Shown here: in pieces, positions 1-6,697 of the stretch
Layout of the letters: every line of letters starts with the position of its first letter
Position numbering within the stretch: position 1 is the first letter of the stretch
Assembly: GCF_002936985.1 (NCBI RefSeq)
Contig: NZ_MPZN01000016.1
Location: forward strand, 1-64,000
Direction of reading: 5' to 3'
Length of the DNA: 64,000 nt
Source of the DNA: Microterricola pindariensis
GTDB lineage: Bacteria > Actinomycetota > Actinomycetes > Actinomycetales > Microbacteriaceae
The notes under the pieces: generated by a model
Database searches by the model: none
Told to the model about the DNA's origin: nothing
The model's input: the letters and a program-made list of their open reading frames with translations, nothing else
Program-made: the position numbers and the translations under genes

Positions 1-1
1 G

Positions 2-127
2 GCCGCCCTGCTCGCGCGTGCGGCCGGCGAGCCCGGGGCATTCCGCTTCGAGGGGCGCATGATCGACGAGCCCGTGCTGCGGCATGCCCGCGCGCTTCTC
101 GAACGGGCAGAGCACACGGTTTGGTAA
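2..127 (+). CDS. C-terminal fragment of a HpcH/HpaI aldolase / CitE-like lyase (5' truncated by window edge)
   Basis: The reading frame is open from the window edge and stops at TAA 125-127. It encodes 41 residues, ending in a GRMIDEPVLRHARALLERA segment. That G(K/R)M(I/V)DEPVxxxAR pattern is typical of the extreme C-terminus of HpcH/HpaI aldolase/citrate-lyase beta (CitE-like) proteins, which cleave or form C-C bonds in acyl-CoA or 2-keto acid substrates. Only the tail is visible, so catalytic residues cannot be checked and the substrate is unknown. An aldo/keto reductase follows about 70 bp downstream on the same strand. The family call rests on one short motif. Confidence 0.5.
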   Translation, partial: AALLARAAGEPGAFRFEGRMIDEPVLRHARALLERAEHTVW

Positions 128-195
128 CGGTTCGGTGCGGGCCCCGGTGCGCTGTCGTACCCCGGGGCTAGGGTCGAAGCAGGGAAGGGGTGAGT

Positions 196-1365
196 ATGGC
201 TCAATTTGTTCGGGTGGGGGCCCGGAAGCGTCAGGAAGAAGAGGAGACCGCTCGGTCTGGACGCCAACCGGAGGCGCTCGAGCACTCCCCGCACTCCGGC
301 GAGATCTCCGGCCTCTCCCAGATCCCGGAACTCGGCACGCGCACGGCCGCTCCCGAACCAGACCCGCGTGCGCCGACAGGTGCCGAATCACCCGCTGGGG
401 CATACGGCGCGGCCGCCGCGGCGCTGCTGCCGCTCCCGGACGCGATGCGCCGCCGGGTGGCCGACACCGATCTCGACGTCTTCCCGCTGGCCCTCGGCAC
501 GAGCATGTTCGGCTGGACCCTCGGCGCCACCGCGGCGGAGGCGGTGCTCGACCGCTACCGCGAGTCCGGCGGGAACTTCATTGACACCGCGGACAGCTAC
601 GCCGCGGGGCGGAGCGAACAGCTGATCGGATCGTGGCTGCGCCGCACCGGCAGCCGCGACGCCACCGTGCTGTGCACCAAGATCGGGCGCAACCCCGAGA
701 ACCTTGGGCTCGGCGCCACCGGCATCATCCGCGCCGTCGAGGCCTCGCTCACGCGCCTGCAGACCGACCACATCGACCTGCTCACCTTCCACCTCGACGA
801 CCGAGACGTGCACCTGGAGGAGAGCCTCAGCGCGGTCGACTCGCTGATTCGGGCGGGCGCCGTGCGCTACCTGGCCGCCTCCAATTTCACCGCGGAGCGA
901 CTGCTCGAGGCGCGGGTGCTGGCCGCCAACGGACTGCCCCGCTTCCGGGTGCTGCAATCGCACTACAACCTGATGCACCGCGCAGAGTACGAGACGTCGC
1001 TGGCGCTGCTGGCCGGCGCGCAGGGCCTCGCCGTGATGCCCTACTTCGCCCTCGCCAACGGCTTCCTGGCCGGCGGCTACCGCTCGCGCTCCATGATCGC
1101 CCCGGACGTTCGGGGAATGCGCATCGCCTCCCACCTGACCAGGCGGGGCACCCGCCTCCTCACCGTGATGGACCGCATCGCGGAGGACTTCGACGTGAAA
1201 CTGGCCACCGTCGCGTTGGCCTGGCTGCAGTCCAAGCGCAACATCTGCGCACCGGTCGCCGGGGTGAGCAGCCCGGAGCAGCTCGACGCCGTGATGGCGG
1301 CGGCCACGTTCCGGCTCAGCCGCGCCGACATCATCGACCTGGACAGGGCGACTGCGGGCAACTGA
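196..1365 (+). CDS. Aldo/keto reductase with an unusual N-terminal extension
   Basis: NAD(P)H-dependent oxidoreductase of the aldo/keto reductase superfamily (TIM barrel), cytoplasmic, substrate unknown. The catalytic tetrad is readable: D130 and Y135 in DTADSY, K162 in CTKIG, H199 in LLTFH. The barrel starts near residue 95 (FPLALGTSMFG). The first ~85 residues are charged, Pro/Ala-rich and look disordered, which is atypical for the family (usually ~300-330 aa). I chose ATG 196 because AGGGAAGGG at 181-189 is a good ribosome binding site for it; GTG 190 is too close, and ATG 445 would give a normal-length protein but has no obvious RBS. A TAGGGT -10-like hexamer lies at 169-174. Converges with the TetR gene. 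Confidence 0.85.
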   Translation: MAQFVRVGARKRQEEEETARSGRQPEALEHSPHSGEISGLSQIPELGTRTAAPEPDPRAPTGAESPAGAYGAAAAALLPLPDAMRRRVADTDLDVFPLALGTSMFGWTLGATAAEAVLDRYRESGGNFIDTADSYAAGRSEQLIGSWLRRTGSRDATVLCTKIGRNPENLGLGATGIIRAVEASLTRLQTDHIDLLTFHLDDRDVHLEESLSAVDSLIRAGAVRYLAASNFTAERLLEARVLAANGLPRFRVLQSHYNLMHRAEYETSLALLAGAQGLAVMPYFALANGFLAGGYRSRSMIAPDVRGMRIASHLTRRGTRLLTVMDRIAEDFDVKLATVALAWLQSKRNICAPVAGVSSPEQLDAVMAAATFRLSRADIIDLDRATAGN

Positions 1366-1384
1366 GCCGCCGCCGCGAGCCGGG

Positions 1385-2005
1385 CTAGGCCTCGCTGTCC
1401 CCGCCGGATGCCTGCCCGCCGGATGCCTGCCCGATGAGCCGCCCCGTCATCCGCCGCAGTGCCGCCGTCGCCGTCGCCGGGTCGCCGAGGTTCGCGCTCG
1501 CGTAGGCGCCGTCGCGGGCGAGGAAGAAGTCGTCCCTGGCCTGCACGGGGTCGGGGTGCCCGGCATTGCGGAACATCTGCTCCACCTGCTCGGAGTACCA
1601 GCGGCGGTGCTCGGCGATGGCCAGGCGCACCGGGTGCTGCGGATCGCTGAACTGGGCGGTGGCGTTGATGAACGGGCAGCCGCGGAAGTCCGGCTTCTCG
1701 GCCTCGCCGGCGATGGCCTCCACCAACAGGTGCAGCCGCTCGATCGGATCCTCCGTCTGCGCCTGCAAGCGCGCGACGATGTCGCGCACATAGTTGTCGC
1801 GCAGTTGGAGATAGGACACGGTGAGGAGTTCCTTGGACCTGTAGTACTTGTAGAGCGTGGTCTTCGTGACGCCGGCCTCCGCGATGATGCGGTCGATGCC
1901 CACGCTGTGGACGCCCTCGTTGTAGAACAGGCGATTGGCCGTGTCCAGGATGCGCACCTTGGCATGCGTGGCGGGCTGGACGGGCGCTTCGTGGCGGTCT
2001 TCCAT
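1385..2005 (-). CDS. TetR/AcrR family transcriptional regulator
   Basis: Predicted dimeric DNA-binding repressor of 206 aa. The N-terminal helix-turn-helix spans about residues 36-55 (VGIDRIIAEAGVTKTTLYKYYRSKE), the classic TetR signature. The C-terminal ligand-binding half contains a FRGCPFINATAQF segment and a tail with two QASGG repeats. Start ATG 2003-2005 is chosen over an upstream in-frame ATG at 2041 because GAGGAGG sits 6 nt before it. The gene faces the aldo/keto reductase convergently (19 bp apart), which may be its target, but no operator is seen at the reductase promoter. Two dyads upstream (2058-2076 and 2243-2264) are candidate binding sites. The ligand is unknown. Confidence 0.85.
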   Translation of the reverse strand: MEDRHEAPVQPATHAKVRILDTANRLFYNEGVHSVGIDRIIAEAGVTKTTLYKYYRSKELLTVSYLQLRDNYVRDIVARLQAQTEDPIERLHLLVEAIAGEAEKPDFRGCPFINATAQFSDPQHPVRLAIAEHRRWYSEQVEQMFRNAGHPDPVQARDDFFLARDGAYASANLGDPATATAALRRMTGRLIGQASGGQASGGDSEA

Positions 2006-2057
2006 CCAGCCACCTCCTCTGTGCCGGGCAAGGGTCGACAAACCTTGCCATGCTCAA

Positions 2058-2076
2058 CAAGTGCTAGGGACACTCG
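2058..2076. promoter_or_regulatory. Imperfect inverted repeat upstream of the TetR gene (candidate autoregulatory operator)
   Basis: CAAGTG (2058-2063) and CACTCG (2071-2076) form a 6+6 dyad with one mismatch and a 7-bp spacer, 53 bp upstream of the TetR start codon. Position and size would suit TetR autoregulation. No matching site is seen elsewhere in the window, so support is weak. Confidence 0.3.
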
Positions 2077-2242
2077 TTTGTGTTGCATTCCCGTGAGAGC
2101 TTCGGGGCTCCCGGAAGTCAGAGGCTTCCTCCGCCGTTCGGGGCGGCGGGAGAACTGGGCCCCGGGGTAGCGGCGCCCACTTCGGCGTCTTCTCGCGGTG
2201 TTTTGGGGGTGCCGCCGGTCGATGACGAGTTGAACATAGCAT

Positions 2243-2264
2243 GGGCAGACAGATCTGTCTGCCC
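2243..2264. promoter_or_regulatory. Perfect 22-bp palindrome, candidate TetR-type operator
   Basis: Half-sites GGGCAGACAGA and TCTGTCTGCCC abut with no spacer and no mismatch. An AT-containing core in a GC-rich gap is typical of TetR-family operators. It lies between a plus-strand CATAAT (2266-2271) and a minus-strand TATGTT-like -10 (about 2233-2238), so a bound repressor could block transcription both ways. The TetR gene starting at 2005 is the nearest candidate regulator. Confidence 0.5.
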
Positions 2265-2398
2265 CCATAATCGCGGGCTCGGCGCGCCCGGAACGACGCG
2301 GGGTGCAGCCCTCGCCCGGAGGGGCGTCTCCGCACGGATCGGGCGCCCGTGGCACCCCCGCGCGGGGGGTTTTTCGGCACCCCGTCTGTGCGCTGGCG

Positions 2399-2404
2399 TA
2401 GGGT
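2399..2404 (+). promoter_or_regulatory. -10 element TAGGGT, leaderless start of the M16 peptidase
   Basis: TAGGGT ends 7 nt before ATG 2412 and there is no purine-rich Shine-Dalgarno between them. This fits a leaderless transcript beginning at or next to the start codon. Confidence 0.5.
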
Positions 2405-2411
2405 GGCTGTG

Positions 2412-3905
2412 ATGAATGGTGCAGTTGAGTTCTCCCTGGATACGCCCGAGCTGTCTTTTCAAGCGTCGGGGGATGCCCGCGTTCGGCGAACCGTTCTGCC
2501 GAGCGGCGTGCGCGTCCTGAGTGAGCAGGTGCTCGGCGCCCGCAGCGCCACCATCGGCTTCTGGGTGGCCGTCGGATCCCGCGACGAGCAGCCCGCCCGC
2601 CCCGCCCGCGGCTCCGCCCCGGCGCACCCGGCCACCTTCGGATCCACCCACTTCCTCGAGCACCTCCTCTTCAAGGGCACCACGAAGCGCACTGCCCTCG
2701 ACATCGCTGTTGCCTTCGACTCCGTCGGCGGCGAGCACAACGCCATGACGGCCAAGGAATACACCTGCTACTACGCCAAGGTGCGCGACCGCGACCTGCC
2801 AATGGCCGTCGAGGTGCTCACCGACATGCTCGCCTCCTCGGTGCTGGACCCGATCGAGTTCGAGACAGAGCGCGGCGTCATCCTCGAAGAGCTCTCGATG
2901 TCCCAGGACGACCCGGCGGATGTCGCCAACGAGAGCCTGTTCCACGCGGTGCTCGGCGACCACCCCCTCGGCCGGCCCATCGGCGGCACCCCCGACCACA
3001 TCGAGGCCGTCACCCGCGACGCGGTGATGGAGCACTACCGGGCCAACTACCGGCCGAACGACCTGGTCGTCTCGGTGGCGGGAGCCGTCGACCACGACGA
3101 GCTCGTTGCCATCGTGGTGGCGGCCCTGGAGGAGGCCGGCTGGGATCTCGGCACGCACGCCACCCCGGTCGCACGCCGCAGCCTGGCTGCCGTGCCGATC
3201 AGCCAGGGCAGCCCGCTGACGATCGTCAACCGGCCGCTGGAGCAGGTGAACATGCTGATCGGCATGCCCGGCATCGTGGCGGCCGACGAGCGCCGGGTGA
3301 CCATGAGCGTGCTCAACTCGATCCTCGGCGGCGGCATGTCCTCACGCCTGTTCCAGGAGGTGCGCGAGAAGCGCGGCCTCGCCTACTCGGTGTACTCGTA
3401 CGCCGCCTCCTACTCCGACGCCGGCGTCTTCGGCCTCTACGCGGGCTGCTCGCCGGCCAAGAGCGGCCAGGTCGCCGAGCTGCTGCTCGGTGAGCTGCAC
3501 CGCCTGGCGGAGCACGGCGTGAGCGAGGAGGAGATGCGCCGCGCCAGCGGGCAGCTCTCCGGCGCCTCCGCACTGGCCCTCGAAGACTCGGACACCCGCA
3601 TGTCGCGCCTCGGCCGTTCCGAGATCACCACCGGCGAGTTCGTCGACCTCGACGAGGCGCTGCGCAGGCTCGCCCTCGTCGGCGCGGACGACGTGCGCGA
3701 GCTGGCCGCCGACCTCGCCAGCGGGCCGCTCTCCCTCGTCGCCGTCGGCGCCGTCGACGCCGAGGTGTTCGCCCCGATCATGCCGAGCAGCACGGGCGCC
3801 GCAGCGACCGCATCCGCGCCGGGGACCCTGGCTCCGCCCGGCGCTCAGGGCGACGCCGTGGCCGCGGCATCCGCAGACCTCACCCCGCCCGGTCCCCGGC
3901 GCTGA
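2412..3905 (+). CDS. M16 family zinc metallopeptidase (processing-peptidase-like)
   Basis: Predicted zinc endopeptidase of the pitrilysin/mitochondrial-processing-peptidase family, 497 aa, cytoplasmic with no signal peptide. The inverted zinc motif HxxEH is H80-F-L-E83-H84, and the third ligand is E160 in GVILEEL, at the canonical 76-residue distance. A second M16 lobe follows, with the RGLAYSVYS segment near residue 320. Compared with close relatives (GSRDE...GSTHFLEH), an extra Ala/Pro-rich stretch of roughly 15 residues (about 61-75) sits just before the zinc motif. This gene normally follows pnp and precedes dapB in actinobacteria; here a phosphatase and an acetyltransferase intervene. 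Physiological substrate unknown. Confidence 0.9.
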   Translation: MNGAVEFSLDTPELSFQASGDARVRRTVLPSGVRVLSEQVLGARSATIGFWVAVGSRDEQPARPARGSAPAHPATFGSTHFLEHLLFKGTTKRTALDIAVAFDSVGGEHNAMTAKEYTCYYAKVRDRDLPMAVEVLTDMLASSVLDPIEFETERGVILEELSMSQDDPADVANESLFHAVLGDHPLGRPIGGTPDHIEAVTRDAVMEHYRANYRPNDLVVSVAGAVDHDELVAIVVAALEEAGWDLGTHATPVARRSLAAVPISQGSPLTIVNRPLEQVNMLIGMPGIVAADERRVTMSVLNSILGGGMSSRLFQEVREKRGLAYSVYSYAASYSDAGVFGLYAGCSPAKSGQVAELLLGELHRLAEHGVSEEEMRRASGQLSGASALALEDSDTRMSRLGRSEITTGEFVDLDEALRRLALVGADDVRELAADLASGPLSLVAVGAVDAEVFAPIMPSSTGAAATASAPGTLAPPGAQGDAVAAASADLTPPGPRR

Positions 3906-3978
3906 GCGCCGGCCCGCCCCACAGCTCGCCCACACACACTTCGTTCCACACTCTTCGTTCCACAAGAAAGGGTCACCG

Positions 3979-4581
3979 GTGCCCCACTACCTCTATCTCG
4001 TGCGCCATGGCGAGCAACAGGACGCCGAGCACGGCCTCCCCGACGGCCCACTCTCCCCGCGCGGAATCCGCCAGGCGCAGCTCATCGCCGAGCGGCTCGG
4101 CGGCGTTCCCTTCACGAGCGCCTGGCACTCGCCGCTGCAGCGCGCGGCCGAGACCGCCGCGATCATCGCAGAGCGGTTGCCGGCCATCACACCGGAACCC
4201 TCGGCGCTGCTCTTCGACTGCGTGCCGTCCGGCCCGTCGCCGGAGACCCCGTCCAGCTACGACCCGTTCTTCGGCTCGGTGACGCCGGCCGAGATCGAGG
4301 CCGGACGGGCCCAGATGGAGGACGCCACGGCGGAGTTTCTGCAGTCCAGCAGCGCGGACAGGCACGACCTGCTGATCACGCACAACTTCGTGATCGGCTG
4401 GTTCGTGCGCGAGGTGCTCGGGGCGCCCGACTGGCGCTGGGTGAGCATCAACCAGGCCAACTGCGGGCTCACCGTGCTGCAGCAGAAACCGGGCCGCCCG
4501 TGGACGCTCGTGACGCACAACGACCTCGGCCACCTCCCGGTGGAGCTGCGCACCGGGCTGCCGGACCAGCTGCAGATCTAG
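3979..4581 (+). CDS. Histidine phosphatase superfamily (phosphoglycerate mutase-like) protein
   Basis: Predicted cytoplasmic phosphatase or mutase of the branch-1 histidine phosphatase family, 200 aa. The phosphohistidine motif is R9-H10-G11-E12 (LVRHGE). R55 lies in the SPLQRAAETA segment, and the second catalytic His is H135 in LLITHN. Start GTG 3979 has AAGAAAGGG about 7 nt upstream. The mid-region (SGPSPETPSSYDPFFG) is a variable insertion, so the substrate cannot be inferred. It lies 73 bp after the peptidase and may be co-transcribed; it converges on the GNAT gene across a hairpin (4619-4653). Confidence 0.85.
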   Translation: MPHYLYLVRHGEQQDAEHGLPDGPLSPRGIRQAQLIAERLGGVPFTSAWHSPLQRAAETAAIIAERLPAITPEPSALLFDCVPSGPSPETPSSYDPFFGSVTPAEIEAGRAQMEDATAEFLQSSSADRHDLLITHNFVIGWFVREVLGAPDWRWVSINQANCGLTVLQQKPGRPWTLVTHNDLGHLPVELRTGLPDQLQI

Positions 4582-4618
4582 CGCCGCTGGTGGGGCGCCC
4601 CGTCGGAACCCCTCGCTG

Positions 4619-4653
4619 GTTTCGACAAGCTCAACCGCCGGAAATGTCGAAAC
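4619..4653. repeat. REP-like inverted repeat between convergent genes (candidate bidirectional terminator)
   Basis: GTTTCGACA (4619-4627) and TGTCGAAAC (4645-4653) are perfect 9-nt inverted arms around a 17-nt loop. The left part, GGTTTCGACAAGCTCAACC, resembles dispersed palindromic 'TTCGACAAGCTCA' elements I recall from several high-GC genomes. I saw no second copy in this window. It occupies the 75-bp gap where two genes converge. Confidence 0.5.
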
Positions 4654-4656
4654 GCG

Positions 4657-5154
4657 TCAGCCGAGCCGCTTGCCGTACCAGTTCGTCGCATTCGGGTTCG
4701 CGTTGTACGCCGTGATGTCGCTGTACCCGGCGCGCTGGTACAACGCGCCGGCCGACTCGAGGTTGGCGTTCGTGTCGAGCACGATCTCCTCGGCGCCCAG
4801 CTCCGCCGCCCGCCGCTCCAACTCGGCGAGCAGGGCGCGCCCGAGCCCGCGGCCGCGGGCGGCCGGGCGCAGGTACAGGTGCTTGACCTCGAAGCGCACC
4901 AGGCCGGCATCCGCGCGCTGGATGCGGCGGACGCCGCCGCAGCCGAGCAGCGCGCCGTCGCCCGCCTCGCCCGGAGCGTCCTCCCGCGCCAGCAGGAAAC
5001 GGCCTGCCTGCCCGGCAAACTGCTCCGCAGAGGGGAACGTCGGGCGGTACACACCCTGCTCCGGCGGGAAGCCCACCGCGCGCTCGGCGAAGTACTCACC
5101 CAGCAGCTCCTGCGCCTCCGCGCTGTCAACCGACGTCTCGACAAACTGAATCAT
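4657..5154 (-). CDS. GNAT family N-acetyltransferase
   Basis: Predicted acetyl-CoA-dependent N-acetyltransferase, 165 aa. The acetyl-CoA pyrophosphate loop is R100-G-R-G-L-G105 after the KHLYLRP strand, the standard motif A of the Gcn5-related fold. The C-terminal part contains LDTNANLESAGALYQRAGY, typical of motif B. Start ATG 5152-5154 is preferred over an upstream in-frame codon at 5223 because a TACGCT -10 lies 6 nt before it, giving a leaderless start. It is divergent from dapB across a 59-bp promoter region. Substrate unknown. Confidence 0.85.
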   Translation of the reverse strand: MIQFVETSVDSAEAQELLGEYFAERAVGFPPEQGVYRPTFPSAEQFAGQAGRFLLAREDAPGEAGDGALLGCGGVRRIQRADAGLVRFEVKHLYLRPAARGRGLGRALLAELERRAAELGAEEIVLDTNANLESAGALYQRAGYSDITAYNANPNATNWYGKRLG

Positions 5155-5160
5155 CCCCCC

Positions 5161-5166
5161 AGCGTA
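5161..5166 (-). promoter_or_regulatory. -10 element TACGCT, leaderless start of the GNAT gene
   Basis: On the minus strand TACGCT is followed by six G residues and then ATG 5154. The spacing matches the leaderless pattern seen repeatedly in this window, although the G-run could also act as a weak RBS. Confidence 0.45.
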
Positions 5167-5201
5167 GGGCTCCGCGCGGCGGGAGGGCAGGCCGCAGTTG
5201 C

Positions 5202-5207
5202 TAGTCT
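5202..5207 (+). promoter_or_regulatory. -10 element TAGTCT, leaderless start of dapB
   Basis: TAGTCT, then a 6-nt gap, then GTG 5214. No Shine-Dalgarno is present. Confidence 0.55.
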
Positions 5208-5213
5208 GAGCGG

Positions 5214-6041
5214 GTGACTTCACGCGTTGCCATCATTGGCGCCACCGGCAAAATGGGACAGCTCGCCGCCCGCCTCGTCCGCGAGACAGAGGGCTTCGAG
5301 CTCGTCGCCGAACTCGACTCCTCGAGCGCGCTGGAGGAGATGCTCGGCAGCGGCGAGGCCCGCACTGACATCGCCATCGACTTCACCCACCCCGGCGTCA
5401 GTCAGCAGGTCGTCGACTTCGCGCTCGCGCACGGCCTGAGTGTGCTCGTCGGCACCTCCGGCTGGTCGGCGGATGCCGTCGCGGCCCTGTCCCGCACGGT
5501 CGAGACCCTCGGGAACGGCGCCGCCGTGCTCGTCGTGCCGAACTTCTCGGTCGGCTCCGTTCTCGGCACCGCCCTCAGCGCCATCGCCTCCCGCTTCTTC
5601 GAGTCGATCGAGATTATCGAGGCGCACCACGCCGCCAAGATCGACTCGCCCTCCGGCACCGCGGTGCGCACGGCGGAGCGCATCGCCGAGGCCCGCGGCG
5701 CCCTCGGCCCCGTGCTCGCCCCCCACACCGACCAGCGCGCCCGCGGCCAGCAGGTCGACGGCATCCCCATCCACAGCCTGCGGATGAGCGGCCTGCTCGC
5801 CCGGCAGGAGGTCATCCTGGGCGGCGTGGGGGAGACCCTCACCGTGCGCCACGACACGCTCTCGCCGAGCTCCTACGAGCAGGGCATCGTGCTCGCCCTG
5901 CGCGCGCTGCCGGGCCTGGCCGGCGTCACGGTCGGCCTTGACTCACTGCTCGGCCTCGGGATGCCGGAGGCCACGAGCCCCATCGCGCCCGCCACGCCCG
6001 CAGCAGACGGCGCCGCCGCGGCATCCGGACCCGCCCTGTGA
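5214..6041 (+). CDS. dapB: 4-hydroxy-tetrahydrodipicolinate reductase
   Basis: Reduces 4-hydroxy-tetrahydrodipicolinate with NAD(P)H in the diaminopimelate/lysine pathway, the step after DapA (12077-13054 in this window). The 275-aa protein has the Rossmann nucleotide loop G9-A-T-G-K-M-G15. Its catalytic/substrate signature is E136-A-H138-H139-A-A-K142-I-D144 followed by SGTA 147-150. Length is near the family norm, plus an Ala/Pro-rich tail of about 20 residues. GTG 5214 is the start given by the leaderless -10. The next gene overlaps its stop codon by 4 bp, so the two are translationally coupled. Confidence 0.95.
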   Translation: MTSRVAIIGATGKMGQLAARLVRETEGFELVAELDSSSALEEMLGSGEARTDIAIDFTHPGVSQQVVDFALAHGLSVLVGTSGWSADAVAALSRTVETLGNGAAVLVVPNFSVGSVLGTALSAIASRFFESIEIIEAHHAAKIDSPSGTAVRTAERIAEARGALGPVLAPHTDQRARGQQVDGIPIHSLRMSGLLARQEVILGGVGETLTVRHDTLSPSSYEQGIVLALRALPGLAGVTVGLDSLLGLGMPEATSPIAPATPAADGAAAASGPAL

Positions 6042-6481
6042 AGGGCCGCACCGCCGCCCTCCTGATGGCGGCCCTGCTCGCGCTGTACATCGTGCTGATC
6101 GGCTGGCGCGCCGTGCAGTTCGTCATGACGGGGGAGCCGATCGCGGTCGGCATCGGCATCGCGCTCATCGTGCTGCCGCTCGTCGGCGCGTGGGCGCTCG
6201 GCCGCGAATTGCTGTTCGGCGTCCGCTCGCAGCGCCTCGTGGGCGTGTTGGAGGCCGAGGGGGCCCTGCCGGAGGAAGTTCTGCCGACGCGGGCCAGCGG
6301 ACGCCCGCTGCGCGACGCCGCCGACGAGGACTTCGGCCGGTTCCAGGCCGAGGTCGAGGCGGCGCCGGAGGACTGGCGCGCCTGGTTCCGGCTCGGACTC
6401 GCCTACGACGCCTCCGGCGACCGCCGCCGCGCCCGCAAGGCCATCATCCACGCGATCGCGCTGGAGCGCTCCGCCCACTGA
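6038..6481 (+). CDS. Small TPR-containing membrane protein
   Basis: A 147-aa protein with two hydrophobic helices (about residues 7-29 and 37-57), then a soluble C-terminal part holding one tetratricopeptide-like helical pair (WRAWFRLGLAYDASGDRRRARKAIIHAIALE, about 112-143). It probably anchors a cytosolic protein-binding TPR at the membrane; the partner is unknown. GTG 6038 overlaps the dapB stop (GTGA), the mark of coupling. Similar small TPR proteins downstream of dapB are common in Microbacteriaceae, to my knowledge. Its TGA stop is the first base triplet of a tandem repeat. Confidence 0.75.
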   Translation: MKGRTAALLMAALLALYIVLIGWRAVQFVMTGEPIAVGIGIALIVLPLVGAWALGRELLFGVRSQRLVGVLEAEGALPEEVLPTRASGRPLRDAADEDFGRFQAEVEAAPEDWRAWFRLGLAYDASGDRRRARKAIIHAIALERSAH

Positions 6482-6520
6482 GCGCACCCCGTTGAGCGCA
6501 CCCCGTTGACCTCACCCCGT
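6479..6520. repeat. Three tandem 14-bp repeats starting in a stop codon
   Basis: TGAGCGCACCCCGT at 6479-6492 and 6493-6506 is an exact duplication; 6507-6520 (TGACCTCACCCCGT) differs by two bases. A partial fourth unit (TGAGCTCC) follows. The first TGA is the stop codon of the TPR gene, so each copy re-creates a stop. Confidence 0.8.
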
Positions 6521-6544
6521 TGAGCTCCCGGACGTCGCGGCCCC

Positions 6545-6592
6545 CGAAAAGTCTCGCGGCCCTCGGTATGTCCGGGGCCGCGAGACTTTTCG
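6545..6592. terminator. Bidirectional terminator between convergent genes
   Basis: A perfect 18-bp inverted repeat (6545-6562 with 6575-6592) around a 12-nt loop. The stem is G+C-rich in the middle with AAAA on one side and TTTT on the other, so it can terminate transcription from both strands. It separates the plus-strand TPR gene from the minus-strand epimerase gene. Confidence 0.85.
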
Positions 6593-6631
6593 AGGGCCGC
6601 GAGCGCGTGCGGCGTCCGCGAGGGCGCGCGT

Positions 6632-6655
6632 GACCGCCACAGCGACCGCCACAGC
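6632..6655. repeat. Two tandem 12-bp repeats
   Basis: GACCGCCACAGC occurs at 6632-6643 and again at 6644-6655, followed by a partial third copy (GACCGC). It lies in the non-coding gap between the terminator and the epimerase gene. Confidence 0.7.
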
Positions 6656-6697
6656 GACCGCGCGCGGCTCGTGCCGGCTGCGAGCGCGCGTGCGGCG

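Larger units (their letters stand above)
2006..2411. other. 406-bp non-coding gap between the TetR and M16 peptidase genes
   Basis: I find no credible protein here; the open frames on both strands have Arg/Pro-rich shadow compositions and no RBS. The gap holds an imperfect dyad (2058-2076), a perfect 22-bp palindrome (2243-2264), a CATAAT -10-like hexamer just right of it (2266-2271), a TATGTT-like -10 on the minus strand just left of it, and the -10 of the peptidase gene at its end. Confidence 0.6.

Noticed and set aside
2054-2380. A 108-codon minus-strand frame in the TetR-M16 gap
   Set aside because: Arg/Pro-rich, runs through the 22-bp palindrome and promoter elements, no RBS.
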